Below, piece after piece: positions 27,080-35,776 of a DNA stretch of 64,000 nucleotides. This stretch comes from Litoreibacter janthinus (GTDB lineage Bacteria > Pseudomonadota > Alphaproteobacteria > Rhodobacterales > Rhodobacteraceae), in assembly GCF_900111945.1 (NCBI RefSeq), contig NZ_FOYO01000001.1, positions 3,355,751-3,419,750 on the forward strand, in the 5' to 3' direction. Under the pieces are notes generated by a model. That model did not search any database and was not told the DNA's origin. It saw nothing but the letters and a program-made list of their open reading frames with translations. The translations under genes and the position numbers were made by a program. Position 1 is the stretch's first letter; every line of letters starts with the position of its first letter.

Positions 27080-28243
27080 ATGGCTAGAATCACTGAAATT
27101 GAAGATCTGAAGCGCCTCTACAAGCGGCGCACGCCGAAGATGTTCTACGATTATTGCGAAAGCGGCAGCTGGACCGAGCAGACCTTCCGCGAGAACTCGT
27201 CAGACTTCGACCTGATCAAGCTACGTCAACGCGTGGCGGTTGATATGACGGGCCGCAGCACGGCGAGCCAGATGATCGGCCAAGATGTGGCAATGCCCGT
27301 GGCGCTCGCTCCTGTTGGCTCCACCGGAATGCAGCATGCCGACGGCGAAATCCTTGCCGCCAAGGCTGCCGAGAAATTTGGCGTGCCCTTCACCTTGTCA
27401 ACCATGTCCGTCTGCTCGCTTGAGGATGTGGCCGAGAATACCTCCGCGCCGTTCTGGTTCCAGCTCTATGTCATGAAGGACCGCGAATTCACCAAGCGCG
27501 CGATCCAGCGCGCCAAAGATGCCAAGTGCTCCGCCCTTGTGCTAACGCTGGATCTGCAAATTCTGGGACAACGCCACAAAGATATCAAAAACGGCCTCTC
27601 TGTTCCGATCAAGCTGGCGCCGCACACGATCCTTGATCTGGCGACCAAATGGCGGTGGGGCTTGCAGATGCTGCAAACCAAGCGCCATAGCTTCGGCAAC
27701 ATTGTGGGCCACATCGACGGGATCACCGACATGACTTCCCTGTCTGTCTGGGCCGCCGAGAGCTTCGACCCGAAGCTCGACTGGGACTACGTCAAAGAGA
27801 TCAAGGAGCTTTGGGGCGGGCCACTGATCCTCAAGGGGATCTTGGATGCCGACGACGCGAAGATGGCATTGAACGTCGGGGCAGATGCGATCGTTGTGTC
27901 CAACCACGGCGGGCGGCAGCTGGACGGGGCGATGTCTTCAATCAAGGCACTGCCGTCGATCATGGACGCAGTGGGAGACAAGATCGAGGTGCATCTCGAC
28001 AGTGGTATCCGGTCCGGCCAAGACGTGTTGAAAGCACTCGCGATGGGCGCAAAAGGCACTTATATCGGGCGCGCCTTTGTCTATGGCTTGGGCGCGATGG
28101 GCCAGCACGGGGTGGAGGAAGCCTTGCGCGTCATCCACTCAGAGCTGGATACAACCATGGCACTGTGCGGTGAGCGGAAGGTTCAAGATCTCGGCAAGCA
28201 CAACCTTCTGGTGCCCCGCGACTTTTACGGCGACTGGGCCTAA
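27080..28243 (+). CDS. lldD: FMN-dependent alpha-hydroxy-acid dehydrogenase (L-lactate dehydrogenase type)
   Basis: TIM-barrel flavoenzyme oxidising L-lactate or a related 2-hydroxy acid. 387 residues from MARITEIEDLKRLYKRRTPK; family marks are FYDYCESGSWTEQT, PVALAPVGSTGM, QLYVMKDREF, LKGILDADDA and SNHGGRQLDGAM with the active-site histidine, then IHLDSGIRSG-type VHLDSGIRSGQDV. I chose the ATG at 27080 with AAGGG upstream, not the TTG at 27059 inside the palindrome. Substrate is a guess from the family; glycolate or mandelate are alternatives. Overlaps the convergent MFS gene by 4 nt. Confidence 0.9.
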   Translation: MARITEIEDLKRLYKRRTPKMFYDYCESGSWTEQTFRENSSDFDLIKLRQRVAVDMTGRSTASQMIGQDVAMPVALAPVGSTGMQHADGEILAAKAAEKFGVPFTLSTMSVCSLEDVAENTSAPFWFQLYVMKDREFTKRAIQRAKDAKCSALVLTLDLQILGQRHKDIKNGLSVPIKLAPHTILDLATKWRWGLQMLQTKRHSFGNIVGHIDGITDMTSLSVWAAESFDPKLDWDYVKEIKELWGGPLILKGILDADDAKMALNVGADAIVVSNHGGRQLDGAMSSIKALPSIMDAVGDKIEVHLDSGIRSGQDVLKALAMGAKGTYIGRAFVYGLGAMGQHGVEEALRVIHSELDTTMALCGERKVQDLGKHNLLVPRDFYGDWA

Positions 28244-29373
28244 GCGCCCCGCGCCCTGAGGGCGTAGACAAGAGGCACAAGTATCAAAAGCAACAGCGCG
28301 ACCGCCCCAAAGGCGGCGCGCAATCCGTAGCCTTCCGACACGAAACCCATTATGGCGGGCGCCGCGAAGAACCCCAGAAAACCCAGCACGGCGGTGCGCG
28401 AAATTGCGACCGTGCGCAAAGCGGGCGGGACCATGCGCCCCACCAATGCCAACCCAAGCGGGCCGATGACCGAGACGCCAAGCCCCATAATGCCAAAGCC
28501 CAGATAGGCGACCATTGGCACAGGGGCGATGACGACCAATGCCGTCCCGACCACCGCCATCGCAGTCGCCCACAAAATCACGCTTGTATCGCTCAACCGT
28601 TCGCTAACGGCCTGCCCGCTAAAGCGGCCCACCGCCATGGTCAGCCCCAACATCGTCGGCCCAAACGCGCCTTCAGCGGCGCTGCCGCCCAAGGTGCGCT
28701 CCACGTGCAAGGCCGACCACGCCTCCACGGCGGCTTCGGACATGAACGCAATCAGCACGACCGCGCCGCACAGGATGACAATGCCCCATGGCAAATTGAC
28801 TGGCACACCATCGTCATGGCTCAGCGCCGGCGCCATACGAAGTCGGGCCAGCACCAGCAGCACCAAAGCACCTAGGACAACAAATAATAGCGCCGGCTGC
28901 ACCGCTGCTTCGCGGGCCAAGCCGGTGATGAATGCACCGCCTGCATACGCCAGCGAGAAGGAGCCGTGATTGGCGTTCATCAAAGACCGCCCGGTTTGTG
29001 CCTCCAGATCGGACACGCGGGCGTTCATGATGACGTCCGTAAGCCCCGACGCCAGCCCGCACGCAAACATCGCCAGAAAGAAGCCAACCGGCGACGTGAC
29101 AAGTCCGGGCAGCAAGAAGGCGACCGACAGCGCGAACGTGCTCAGCGCCATAGACCAACGGCCCAGCCACCGGTCCACCATCGGGGCGAACCACATGGTC
29201 GTCGCCAGCCCACAGGCCGTGCCCAAAAGGAGCAGACCAAACAGCGCGTCCCCCGCGCCAACGCGTTCTTTCAACAGGGGAACAAAGGCCGCAAAACTGC
29301 CCCAGTAGAGGCCTAGAATGGCAAAGGCCAAAGCTGGGATATGCGACAGGCGCAGGGCGTTTAAGACTGACAT
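28240..29373 (-). CDS. MFS transporter
   Basis: About 377 residues from MSVLNALRLSHIPALAF with 12 hydrophobic segments; FAPMVDRWLGRWSMAL is the typical loop between helices 2 and 3. It resembles sugar- or drug-type MFS proteins of the YbjJ group (NARVSDLEAQTGRSLMNANH, SFSLAYAGGA). Substrate unknown. It is convergent with the lldD-type gene and divergent from rplY. The 5' extension to 29409 is Arg-rich and unlikely. Confidence 0.85.
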   Translation of the reverse strand: MSVLNALRLSHIPALAFAILGLYWGSFAAFVPLLKERVGAGDALFGLLLLGTACGLATTMWFAPMVDRWLGRWSMALSTFALSVAFLLPGLVTSPVGFFLAMFACGLASGLTDVIMNARVSDLEAQTGRSLMNANHGSFSLAYAGGAFITGLAREAAVQPALLFVVLGALVLLVLARLRMAPALSHDDGVPVNLPWGIVILCGAVVLIAFMSEAAVEAWSALHVERTLGGSAAEGAFGPTMLGLTMAVGRFSGQAVSERLSDTSVILWATAMAVVGTALVVIAPVPMVAYLGFGIMGLGVSVIGPLGLALVGRMVPPALRTVAISRTAVLGFLGFFAAPAIMGFVSEGYGLRAAFGAVALLLLILVPLVYALRARGA

Positions 29374-29523
29374 CCTGACATCGCTAGTCCGCCCCCTTGC
29401 AGCTGGCAATCCAAAACGACGCGAAACCCCTTTTCAAACAGGCGATTCCCTCCTATACGGCACACTTCACGCGGCCCGACACCCTTGGAGGCAGCCGCTC
29501 TAACTTGAAAAAGGAATATAGTC

Positions 29524-30171
29524 ATGGCTGGTAAGATCCCTGATCTTGAAGTCGAGGCACGTGCGGGGACGGGCAAGGGGGCCGCTCGCACAGCACGCCG
29601 TAACGGCATGGTGCCAGGAGTTGTTTATGGTGGTGGCGAAGAGCCGCAAGCCATCCAGCTCTCGTTCAACAAGCTGCTGAAGCAACTGCGCGCAGGCCGC
29701 TTCATGTCAACGCTGCAGAACATGAAAATCGAAGGCCAGGAAGACGTTCGCGTCATCTGCCGGAACGTGCAACGCGATCTGGTTAAAGATCTGCCGACCC
29801 ACATCGACTTCATGCGCCTGCGCCGCACCTCCAAAATCAACCTGTTCATTCACGTTGATGTTGTGGGCGAAGACGTCTCCCCCGGCCTGAAAAAAGGCGG
29901 CACGCTGACTCTGGTTCGCCCAGAGGTTGAGCTGATGGTCACTGCTGGTGATATCCCTGAGAGCATCACCATCGACGTCTCCGAGACCGAAGTCGGCGAA
30001 AACGTGACGATCTCGTCCGTGAAGCTGCCAGCCGGTGCGAAGCCAACGATCGACCGTGATTTCGTTATCGCAACACTTTCCGCTCCATCGAGCCTGAAAT
30101 CCGCTGGCGACGACGAGTCTGAGGATGAAGGCGAAGACGCTCCAGAAGCAGAAGCCGCCACCGAAGAGTAA
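29524..30171 (+). CDS. rplY: 50S ribosomal protein L25/general stress protein Ctc
   Basis: 5S rRNA-binding protein with the C-terminal TL5 domain. 215 residues: [33 protein letters not shown] at the start typical of Ctc-type L25, [13 protein letters not shown], then a beta-domain and a very acidic tail ([20 protein letters not shown]). Single gene with AAAAAGGAATATAGTC ahead of the ATG and its own terminator. In many Rhodobacterales pth follows; here it does not. Confidence 0.95.
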   Translation: MAGKIPDLEVEARAGTGKGAARTARRNGMVPGVVYGGGEEPQAIQLSFNKLLKQLRAGRFMSTLQNMKIEGQEDVRVICRNVQRDLVKDLPTHIDFMRLRRTSKINLFIHVDVVGEDVSPGLKKGGTLTLVRPEVELMVTAGDIPESITIDVSETEVGENVTISSVKLPAGAKPTIDRDFVIATLSAPSSLKSAGDDESEDEGEDAPEAEAATEE

Positions 30172-30201
30172 TCTTCTCAGGCGTCAAGCGACACAATTTG
30201 G

Positions 30202-30232
30202 AACGCGCGGCCTTGACGGGCCGCGCGTTTTT
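30202..30232 (+). terminator. Rho-independent terminator of rplY
   Basis: Perfect 11-bp stem AACGCGCGGCC (30202-30212) / GGCCGCGCGTT (30219-30229), 6-nt loop, followed by TTT. It starts 30 nt past the rplY stop. Confidence 0.92.
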
Positions 30233-30312
30233 CGTTGGGGATTTGACGCGCATCCCCTAGGCAAGCCAGTGCCGCGGCGAAAAGCTAAGGGCATACGGCT
30301 CTGTTGGGTGGG

Positions 30313-31002
30313 TCAAATGTCGCTGGACGTTTTACCAAACGCGATGTTGCTGGATTCGCCCAGCCCGTAGCGCAGGCTTGCGCCAATCGCGAGCACACTC
30401 AGCACCAACCAAAGGCCGCCCCACAACACGGTAGCTCCGCCAAACTCGTTTGCCATCATCCACGCATCTGATTGCAAATGCGACCGCGCAATAGTGTCCG
30501 AAAAGATGTCGAACGGCACATATATCATCGAGGTTAGCCCGATAACGCGCAGCACCAGATCATTCGCACGATGGTCCAGCCAACGCGCCACGGCCAGCAG
30601 CGCCGCCGCAAGCCCTACACAAAACACCAGCGCGAAGAGGTCCCGCAGATACAGCGCAGACACAACAAGCAGCCCCAGCCCAAGCAAGGCGACAACCGCA
30701 CGGTCCGCAGTGCTGCGCAGCGCCGCGAACAGCAACGCCATGCCTAGAACCAGCGACCCCAAATAGCCCGCCGTCAAAGTCAAAAAACGTGACCCGCCCC
30801 GCGTAAGCGCCAGACCGCCCTGTTCGGGGGAGATGGTGATCTGTTCGATGGAGCCGCCAGTCAGCAAGGCCGCCAGCCCGTGCGACAGCTCGTGCAGCAG
30901 GACAACGACAATCTTCAGGGGCACCATCACAGGCGTAGACCAAAGGGCGAAGATCACAGCCACCAATGCCAACAACTGCCAATGGCCTTTCACAAAGGCC
31001 AA
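30313..31002 (-). CDS. M50-like integral membrane metallopeptidase
   Basis: 229 residues with about six hydrophobic segments. The zinc motif HELSH (HELSHGLAALLTGG) is at about 38-42, followed by ISPEQGGLALTRGG and the second conserved region LTLTAGYLGSLVLG, the pattern of the peptidase M50B-like family. Such proteins cleave substrates within the membrane or act as chaperone-like relatives; the substrate is unknown. The start used is TTG at 31002 (GTG at 30993 is an alternative). It lies 4 nt after the Hint gene, so they are almost certainly cotranscribed. A TGGCCTTT/AAAGGCCA hairpin (30982-31000) overlaps its first codons. Confidence 0.8.
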   Translation of the reverse strand: MAFVKGHWQLLALVAVIFALWSTPVMVPLKIVVVLLHELSHGLAALLTGGSIEQITISPEQGGLALTRGGSRFLTLTAGYLGSLVLGMALLFAALRSTADRAVVALLGLGLLVVSALYLRDLFALVFCVGLAAALLAVARWLDHRANDLVLRVIGLTSMIYVPFDIFSDTIARSHLQSDAWMMANEFGGATVLWGGLWLVLSVLAIGASLRYGLGESSNIAFGKTSSDI

Positions 31003-31006
31003 AGGT

Positions 31007-32062
31007 CTACACTATATCGTGCATCAGGATCGCAGCTTCCGAGCGGTCCAGGTTGCGCCGTGCGAACGGCCCATAGCTATGCAGGTCGCGCTTTAGTTCC
31101 GGGAAGAGTTCTAGCAAACCGCTGCGCTGTGACGCATCCACCGTTTTCAGCGTGGTGTTGGCCGGATGGTAGCTTTCGGTGGCCACACCGTTCGCCCACA
31201 GCACCTGATGGCGCGACAAAAGCAGGTGAATATATGTCACCTCCTTCACCGCATGATCGACAAAAACGGTGTTGTCGTTGATGAGATCGGAGGCCGCGAC
31301 CAGCACTTCGCTTTGATTGAACAGGGCTTGGGCATTGGGGCCAGAGAACAAGATACGGTGATGCGGGGAGACAAGAAGGTCTTCGTCCGGCACGTCTTGA
31401 TCAAGAGCAGCCGCACGCAAACGCACGGGTCGCAGCTCCGGCATCGCATAAAGCCGCGCGCCCGACATACGGCGCTGCCCGATCCAAAGGATTTCTTGCG
31501 GGCCGTCATCTTTGGTCTGCACCACGTCCCCTAAGGACAGTTGCTCCACCGGAGTGTCACCGTCAGGGGTGCGAATACGGGTGCCTTTCGTAAAGCAAAT
31601 CACGTCGCCGCCAAAATCGGTGGACCGATGCTGCACAGTCGACGCACCGGGAACAGAGGTGACGCGATAGTCACGACCGGCCAGCGGCACGCCATCAGCG
31701 CACCACCACAAAACCGTTGCAAGACGGGGCGATCGAATGGGTACCAAAGTGAACTGGACCTCGCCGTCCGACAACACGAAGCCGTCTGGGCCGATCTGGT
31801 CATCCTCGCCCACGCGCACTTCGCCATGTTCGGGAAGGTCGAATTTGCGCTGAACAACCCGCGCCACGCGCCGGCGCATGTCATCATGCCCAATTGCGTC
31901 CGTGAGGATCAATGGAGAATGCGTCCCGTCCAGACGCACGGCGTCCCCGTGCCATGACCAGACCTGACCGGTCTGAGGCAGCTGGTCGGGTGCCGATACG
32001 GTCCCATCCAACTGAATTTGGTCTGACGTGAGGACATACGTGCCTTGGAAGCCCGTTTTCAT
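31007..32062 (-). CDS. Hint-domain (autoprocessing) protein
   Basis: About 351 residues from MKTGFQGTYVLTSD. The N-terminal half (about 1-170) is a beta-rich region of unknown role. The second half is a Hint domain of the hedgehog/intein type, starting at CFTKGTRIRTPDGDTPVEQL with the nucleophile cysteine, and with the histidine block SPHHRILFSG. No signal peptide is evident; roseobacter Hint proteins are often exported by type I secretion, but no RTX repeats or secretion genes are seen here. The GTG at 32119 would add 19 mostly basic residues; the ATG at 32062 has AGG upstream. Long A-tracts and a CtrA-like box lie upstream. Confidence 0.85.
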   Translation of the reverse strand: MKTGFQGTYVLTSDQIQLDGTVSAPDQLPQTGQVWSWHGDAVRLDGTHSPLILTDAIGHDDMRRRVARVVQRKFDLPEHGEVRVGEDDQIGPDGFVLSDGEVQFTLVPIRSPRLATVLWWCADGVPLAGRDYRVTSVPGASTVQHRSTDFGGDVICFTKGTRIRTPDGDTPVEQLSLGDVVQTKDDGPQEILWIGQRRMSGARLYAMPELRPVRLRAAALDQDVPDEDLLVSPHHRILFSGPNAQALFNQSEVLVAASDLINDNTVFVDHAVKEVTYIHLLLSRHQVLWANGVATESYHPANTTLKTVDASQRSGLLELFPELKRDLHSYGPFARRNLDRSEAAILMHDIV

Positions 32063-32146
32063 GTCCGTTACCTGCTCAAGTTTTTTTATTTTTGGTCGTC
32101 TTTTTTTGAGCCGTAGCACGAAAATCCACGTCTGAATAGGTTTGTG

Positions 32147-32161
32147 TTAACAATTCATTAA
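32147..32161 (-). promoter_or_regulatory. CtrA-like box upstream of the Hint gene
   Basis: TTAA CAATTCA TTAA fits the CtrA consensus TTAA-N7-TTAA exactly. It is about 85 nt before the ATG at 32062 and on the intergenic side away from modC. In Rhodobacterales CtrA controls motility, gene transfer agent release and differentiation. A chance occurrence cannot be excluded, as such sites are expected every few kilobases in AT-rich gaps. The gap 32063-32238 also contains A-tracts (AAAAAAAG, CCAAAAATAAAAAAAC). Confidence 0.5.
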
Positions 32162-32238
32162 GACACGCAGCTCATCTGTTGCAGCGAGGACTCCCTTTTG
32201 CGCTCGGCACCAGACCAACTTGAAGTGCATGATCAGTT

Positions 32239-33330
32239 CTAGCCTCTGGCATGCCCGCCCATGTCTGCCGGGGCGACCGACACCGATTTGATCACCGCAT
32301 AGCAGCTCAAACCAGCACGCAGCCCCATCGCGCGGGCAGAGCGTCGGGTGATCCGCGCCATCAGCACATCCTCGCCCGACCGCAACGCCACTGCCACACC
32401 CGGCCCCTGCCCCTCATGCACCCGCGAAACAGTGCAAGGCAGGATATTGAGCGCCGAAAGCCCGTCGGGTTTGTCCTTGGACAAGATCACATCACTGGCG
32501 CGGATACGCACGCGCATTGCAGCACCATCCTCGACATGCACATGTGGCAGGTACAACCGGCCCGCACTGGAAGTCAGCTCGCTCAACCCGTCACCTGCTT
32601 CGGCGCGGGCGACCGTGACGTTGAGAATGGCCCCCGCCTCGCGCACCCCGATATCCGAGATCGCAGCCGGGTCCGATAAAATCTGCGCCAACGGGCCAGA
32701 GCGCGCCACCCGTCCATCGCGCATGACCACCAGGTTATCGGCCAACTGCGCCACCTCATTCATGGCGTGGCTGACATAGAAAACCGGTATATTGGTCTTC
32801 GCCACAAACGCTTGGAGATACGGCAGGAACTCTGCTTTGCGGGCCTCGTCCAGCGCCGCCAATGGCTCATCCATCAGCAGCACCTTGGGCTGGCTCATCA
32901 AAGCCCGCGCAATGGCCACACGTTGCGCCTCCCCACCCGACAAATCACGCGGGGAGCGGTCTTCAAGATGCTCGATCCCCAGCGCCGACAGCCCCGCGTC
33001 CCCGTTTGTGGAATACTGCTGGCTGGGGCGTCCGTATGCGATATTCTGCGCGACACTCATATGAGGAAACAGACGCGGCTCTTGGAAGACATAGCCCACG
33101 CGACGCTGGTGAGGCGGCACAAAAACGCCACCGTCGCTGTCAAACAGCACTTGATCTCCAAGGCGGATATACCCGGCATCTGGCCTGCTCAGGCCCGCGA
33201 TCGCGTTGATCACGGACGTCTTGCCGCTGCCCGACGGGCCGAACAGTGCGGTCACCCCACCCTCGCCCTCGAACCGCGCTTCCAGTTGGAACGCGCCGAG
33301 GCGTTGCTTGATATCGATCAGCGTGCTCAT
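32239..33330 (-). CDS. modC: Molybdate ABC transporter ATP-binding protein ModC
   Basis: ATPase of molybdate import. 363 residues from MSTLIDIKQRL: Walker A GPSGSGKT, signature LSGGEAQRVAIARAL, Walker B VLLMDEPLAALD, H-loop VSHAMNEV, and a C-terminal TOBE (molybdate-binding) domain of about 65 residues with ILNVTVAR and CYAVIKSV. ATG at 33330 overlaps the modB stop by 4 nt. The operon order modA-modB-modC is standard. Confidence 0.95.
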   Translation of the reverse strand: MSTLIDIKQRLGAFQLEARFEGEGGVTALFGPSGSGKTSVINAIAGLSRPDAGYIRLGDQVLFDSDGGVFVPPHQRRVGYVFQEPRLFPHMSVAQNIAYGRPSQQYSTNGDAGLSALGIEHLEDRSPRDLSGGEAQRVAIARALMSQPKVLLMDEPLAALDEARKAEFLPYLQAFVAKTNIPVFYVSHAMNEVAQLADNLVVMRDGRVARSGPLAQILSDPAAISDIGVREAGAILNVTVARAEAGDGLSELTSSAGRLYLPHVHVEDGAAMRVRIRASDVILSKDKPDGLSALNILPCTVSRVHEGQGPGVAVALRSGEDVLMARITRRSARAMGLRAGLSCYAVIKSVSVAPADMGGHARG

Positions 33331-34016
33331 GCCCGCCGCCTTGCCACGCGCCGCGCGACCCATTCAGAAACGGCAACGGCCCCCAGCGCTATCACCAGCG
33401 ACACCAGCACCAAGCGCCCTGCCTGACTTTCGCCGCCCGGCACCTGCAAGAACGCGTAAATGGCCGAGGGAATGGTTTGCGTCTGCCCCGGAATGGCCGC
33501 CACGAAGGTAATCGTCGCGCCGAACTCACCCATCGCCTTCGCAAAGCCCAACACCGCCCCCGCGATGACCGAGGGCAATGCTGCGGGTAAGGTGATCGTA
33601 CGAAACACCCGCCACGGCGACGCGCCAAGCGTAGTGGCAGCTTGTTCCAGCTTCGGATCGCTCGCCTCAAAGCCAAGCCGGATGGCGCGCACCATCAATG
33701 GGAAGGCCATGATCGCGGCTGCCAAAGCGGCCCCAGTCCAGCGGAAGGCAAGCACAATGCCAATATTGTCCAAAAAGCCGCCGATCACGCCTTGAGTGCC
33801 AAAAGTCAGTAACAACAGGTAGCCCGTGACCACAGGCGGCAGCACCAAAGGCAGCAACACCAGCGCGTTCAAGACGCCTTTGCCCACAAATTCACGCCGC
33901 GCCAGCAGATGGGCAACCCAGATCGCCAAAGGCAAGGACGCCAAGGTCGCCACCACAGAGACCTGCACCGACAACCCGACCGCTGCCCATTCCTGAGGTC
34001 CAAGTCCCAGCATCAT
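33327..34016 (-). CDS. modB: Molybdate ABC transporter permease ModB
   Basis: Inner-membrane permease. 229 residues from the ATG ATG pair at 34016, with five or six membrane segments; the EAA loop reads EQAATTLGASPWRVFRTITLP. The open frame continues upstream to 34298, but that part is antisense-like Arg/Gly/Cys-rich and overlaps modA. The start overlaps the modA stop by 4 nt (ATGA). Confidence 0.95.
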   Translation of the reverse strand: MMLGLGPQEWAAVGLSVQVSVVATLASLPLAIWVAHLLARREFVGKGVLNALVLLPLVLPPVVTGYLLLLTFGTQGVIGGFLDNIGIVLAFRWTGAALAAAIMAFPLMVRAIRLGFEASDPKLEQAATTLGASPWRVFRTITLPAALPSVIAGAVLGFAKAMGEFGATITFVAAIPGQTQTIPSAIYAFLQVPGGESQAGRLVLVSLVIALGAVAVSEWVARRVARRRA

Positions 34017-34717
34017 GGCACCCCGAACCCGTGTGAAGCGTAGATCGCCCGCGCCGCTTCGCTTTGCAGCGCATCCAAAACAGCTGTCGCCTCTGGGGTC
34101 GCACGGGTCGTGAGCGCGACAGGGTAACGGATCGGCATATCGGGCATGTCCGGCACAGCGTGGATCACCTGCATGTCGGGCTCCGCCGCGGCGTCGCTTG
34201 CATAGACCACTGCAAACGGCACCTCCCCCCGCAACGCCAAGGCCAGCGCTGCCCGTGCGCTTTCGGTTTCCACAATGCGTGGCGCGATGGATTCCCAATG
34301 ACCTTCCCGTTCGAGATAGGCCTTGGCGTAGATGCCCACTGGCACAGATGTCACCAAACCTGTGGCCACGCGGCCCTCGCCGGCAAGCATGTCCTCAAAG
34401 GTGGCCGCATCCCGCCCGACAATGACCAGCGCGTTTGACAGCAGGTTGATGCGGGTCTCGGGCCGGACAACGCCGCCCGCAATGGCCGCATCCATCCAGA
34501 CCTCATTGGCAGAAAAGAAAATATCCGCAGGCGCACCCTGCATAATCTGGCGCGCCAGAAGACCGCTGCCACCGTAGGAGATGCGCACGGGCAGGCCTTG
34601 CGTGACTTCATCCAATGCCGGCTTCAAGCTGGAAGCCGCAAAGATCACAACATCCGCTGCCCAAATCGGCGTGGCGGCACAACACAAGGTCAAGGCTATG
34701 AAAACACGGCGGATCAT
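34013..34717 (-). CDS. modA: Molybdate-binding periplasmic protein ModA
   Basis: Substrate-binding protein. 234 residues from MIRRVFIALTLCCAA, with a signal peptide ending near PIWAADV (19/20). Conserved marks are FAASSLKPALDEV, YGGSGLLARQIMQGAPADIFFSAN and YPVALTTRA. First gene of modABC. No modE regulator is seen nearby. The upstream extension to 34759 (MALHLPAHCSQSSA) has no family support. Confidence 0.94.
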   Translation of the reverse strand: MIRRVFIALTLCCAATPIWAADVVIFAASSLKPALDEVTQGLPVRISYGGSGLLARQIMQGAPADIFFSANEVWMDAAIAGGVVRPETRINLLSNALVIVGRDAATFEDMLAGEGRVATGLVTSVPVGIYAKAYLEREGHWESIAPRIVETESARAALALALRGEVPFAVVYASDAAAEPDMQVIHAVPDMPDMPIRYPVALTTRATPEATAVLDALQSEAARAIYASHGFGVP

Positions 34718-34801
34718 GGCGGAGGATTGTGAGCAATGCGCAGGCAGGTGCAAGGCCAAATGCGGGTTGCAGCGCTGCGCGCGTCCGCTAGGCTAATCCT
34801 C

Positions 34802-35776
34802 ATGATGACATTCACCAAATCCGAGCTGGAGGACGCCTGCGCCCTCGTCTACCGCCACATGGCCCCAACGCCGCAATATAGCTGGCCAATGCTGAACGCC
34901 CGCACGGGCACGCCCACTTGGGTCAAGCACGAGAACCACGGCCCAACCGGCGCGTTCAAAATGCGCGGCGCGATCACGTTCATGGACTGGCTAACCCGCA
35001 CCCACCCAGACACGCCGGGCATCTGCACGGCGACCAAGGGCAACCACGGACAGGGTCAAGCGCGGATGGCCACAGCGGCGGGGCTTCGGGCGTTGATCTA
35101 CGTGCCCTACGGCAATTCGGTCGAAAAGAATGCCGCCATGCGCGCCTTCGGGGCGGAATTGGTGGAACATGGACAGGATTTCGACGAAGCCAAAGCGGAG
35201 GCCTTCCGTGTGGCCGATGAGCAAGGCCTCTTCATCGTCCCACCTTTCCACAAGGAACTGGTGCGCGGCGTCGCGACCTACGCCTTCGAGCTACTCTCGG
35301 CCCAACCCGATCTCGATACGATCTATGTGCCCATCGGCTGCGGCTCTGGCATCTGCGGCACCATTCTGGCCCGCGACGCGTTGGGATTGAAAACCAAAAT
35401 CGTGGGCGTGGTGTCCGACCGCGCACAGACCGCCAAACTGTCGGTTGAGGCAGGCCGATTGATTGAAACAGAAAGCGCCAACACCTTCGCCGACGGCATG
35501 GCTGTGCGCCTGCCTGTTCAAGAGGCCTATGACATCTATTCCAAGGGGGCCGAGCGGATCATTGCCGTCAGCGATGACGAGGTCGCGGACGCCATCCGCG
35601 CCTATTACCACTGCACGCATAATCTGGCCGAAGGTGCCGGTGCCGCGCCGCTGGCGGGATTGTTGCAGGAGAAAGACCGTATGAAGGGCAAGACTTGTGC
35701 GGTCATCCTTTGCGGCGGCAACATCGACACCGACTGGTTCTTGAAGGTGTTGGCGGGCCATACCCCGACCCCTTAA
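34802..35776 (+). CDS. PLP-dependent threonine/serine dehydratase-like enzyme
   Basis: Fold-type II PLP enzyme of 324 residues from MMTFTKSELEDACALV. The Schiff-base lysine is in PTGAFKMRGA, the glycine-rich phosphate site is PIGCGSGICG, and KGNHGQGQARMATAAG is the family substrate loop. There is no ACT regulatory domain, so it is the catabolic type; threonine, serine or hydroxy-aspartate are possible substrates. It is divergent from modA and overlaps the convergent deacetylase-family gene by 4 nt. It is distinct from lldD and thrC and likely independent. Confidence 0.85.
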   Translation: MMTFTKSELEDACALVYRHMAPTPQYSWPMLNARTGTPTWVKHENHGPTGAFKMRGAITFMDWLTRTHPDTPGICTATKGNHGQGQARMATAAGLRALIYVPYGNSVEKNAAMRAFGAELVEHGQDFDEAKAEAFRVADEQGLFIVPPFHKELVRGVATYAFELLSAQPDLDTIYVPIGCGSGICGTILARDALGLKTKIVGVVSDRAQTAKLSVEAGRLIETESANTFADGMAVRLPVQEAYDIYSKGAERIIAVSDDEVADAIRAYYHCTHNLAEGAGAAPLAGLLQEKDRMKGKTCAVILCGGNIDTDWFLKVLAGHTPTP

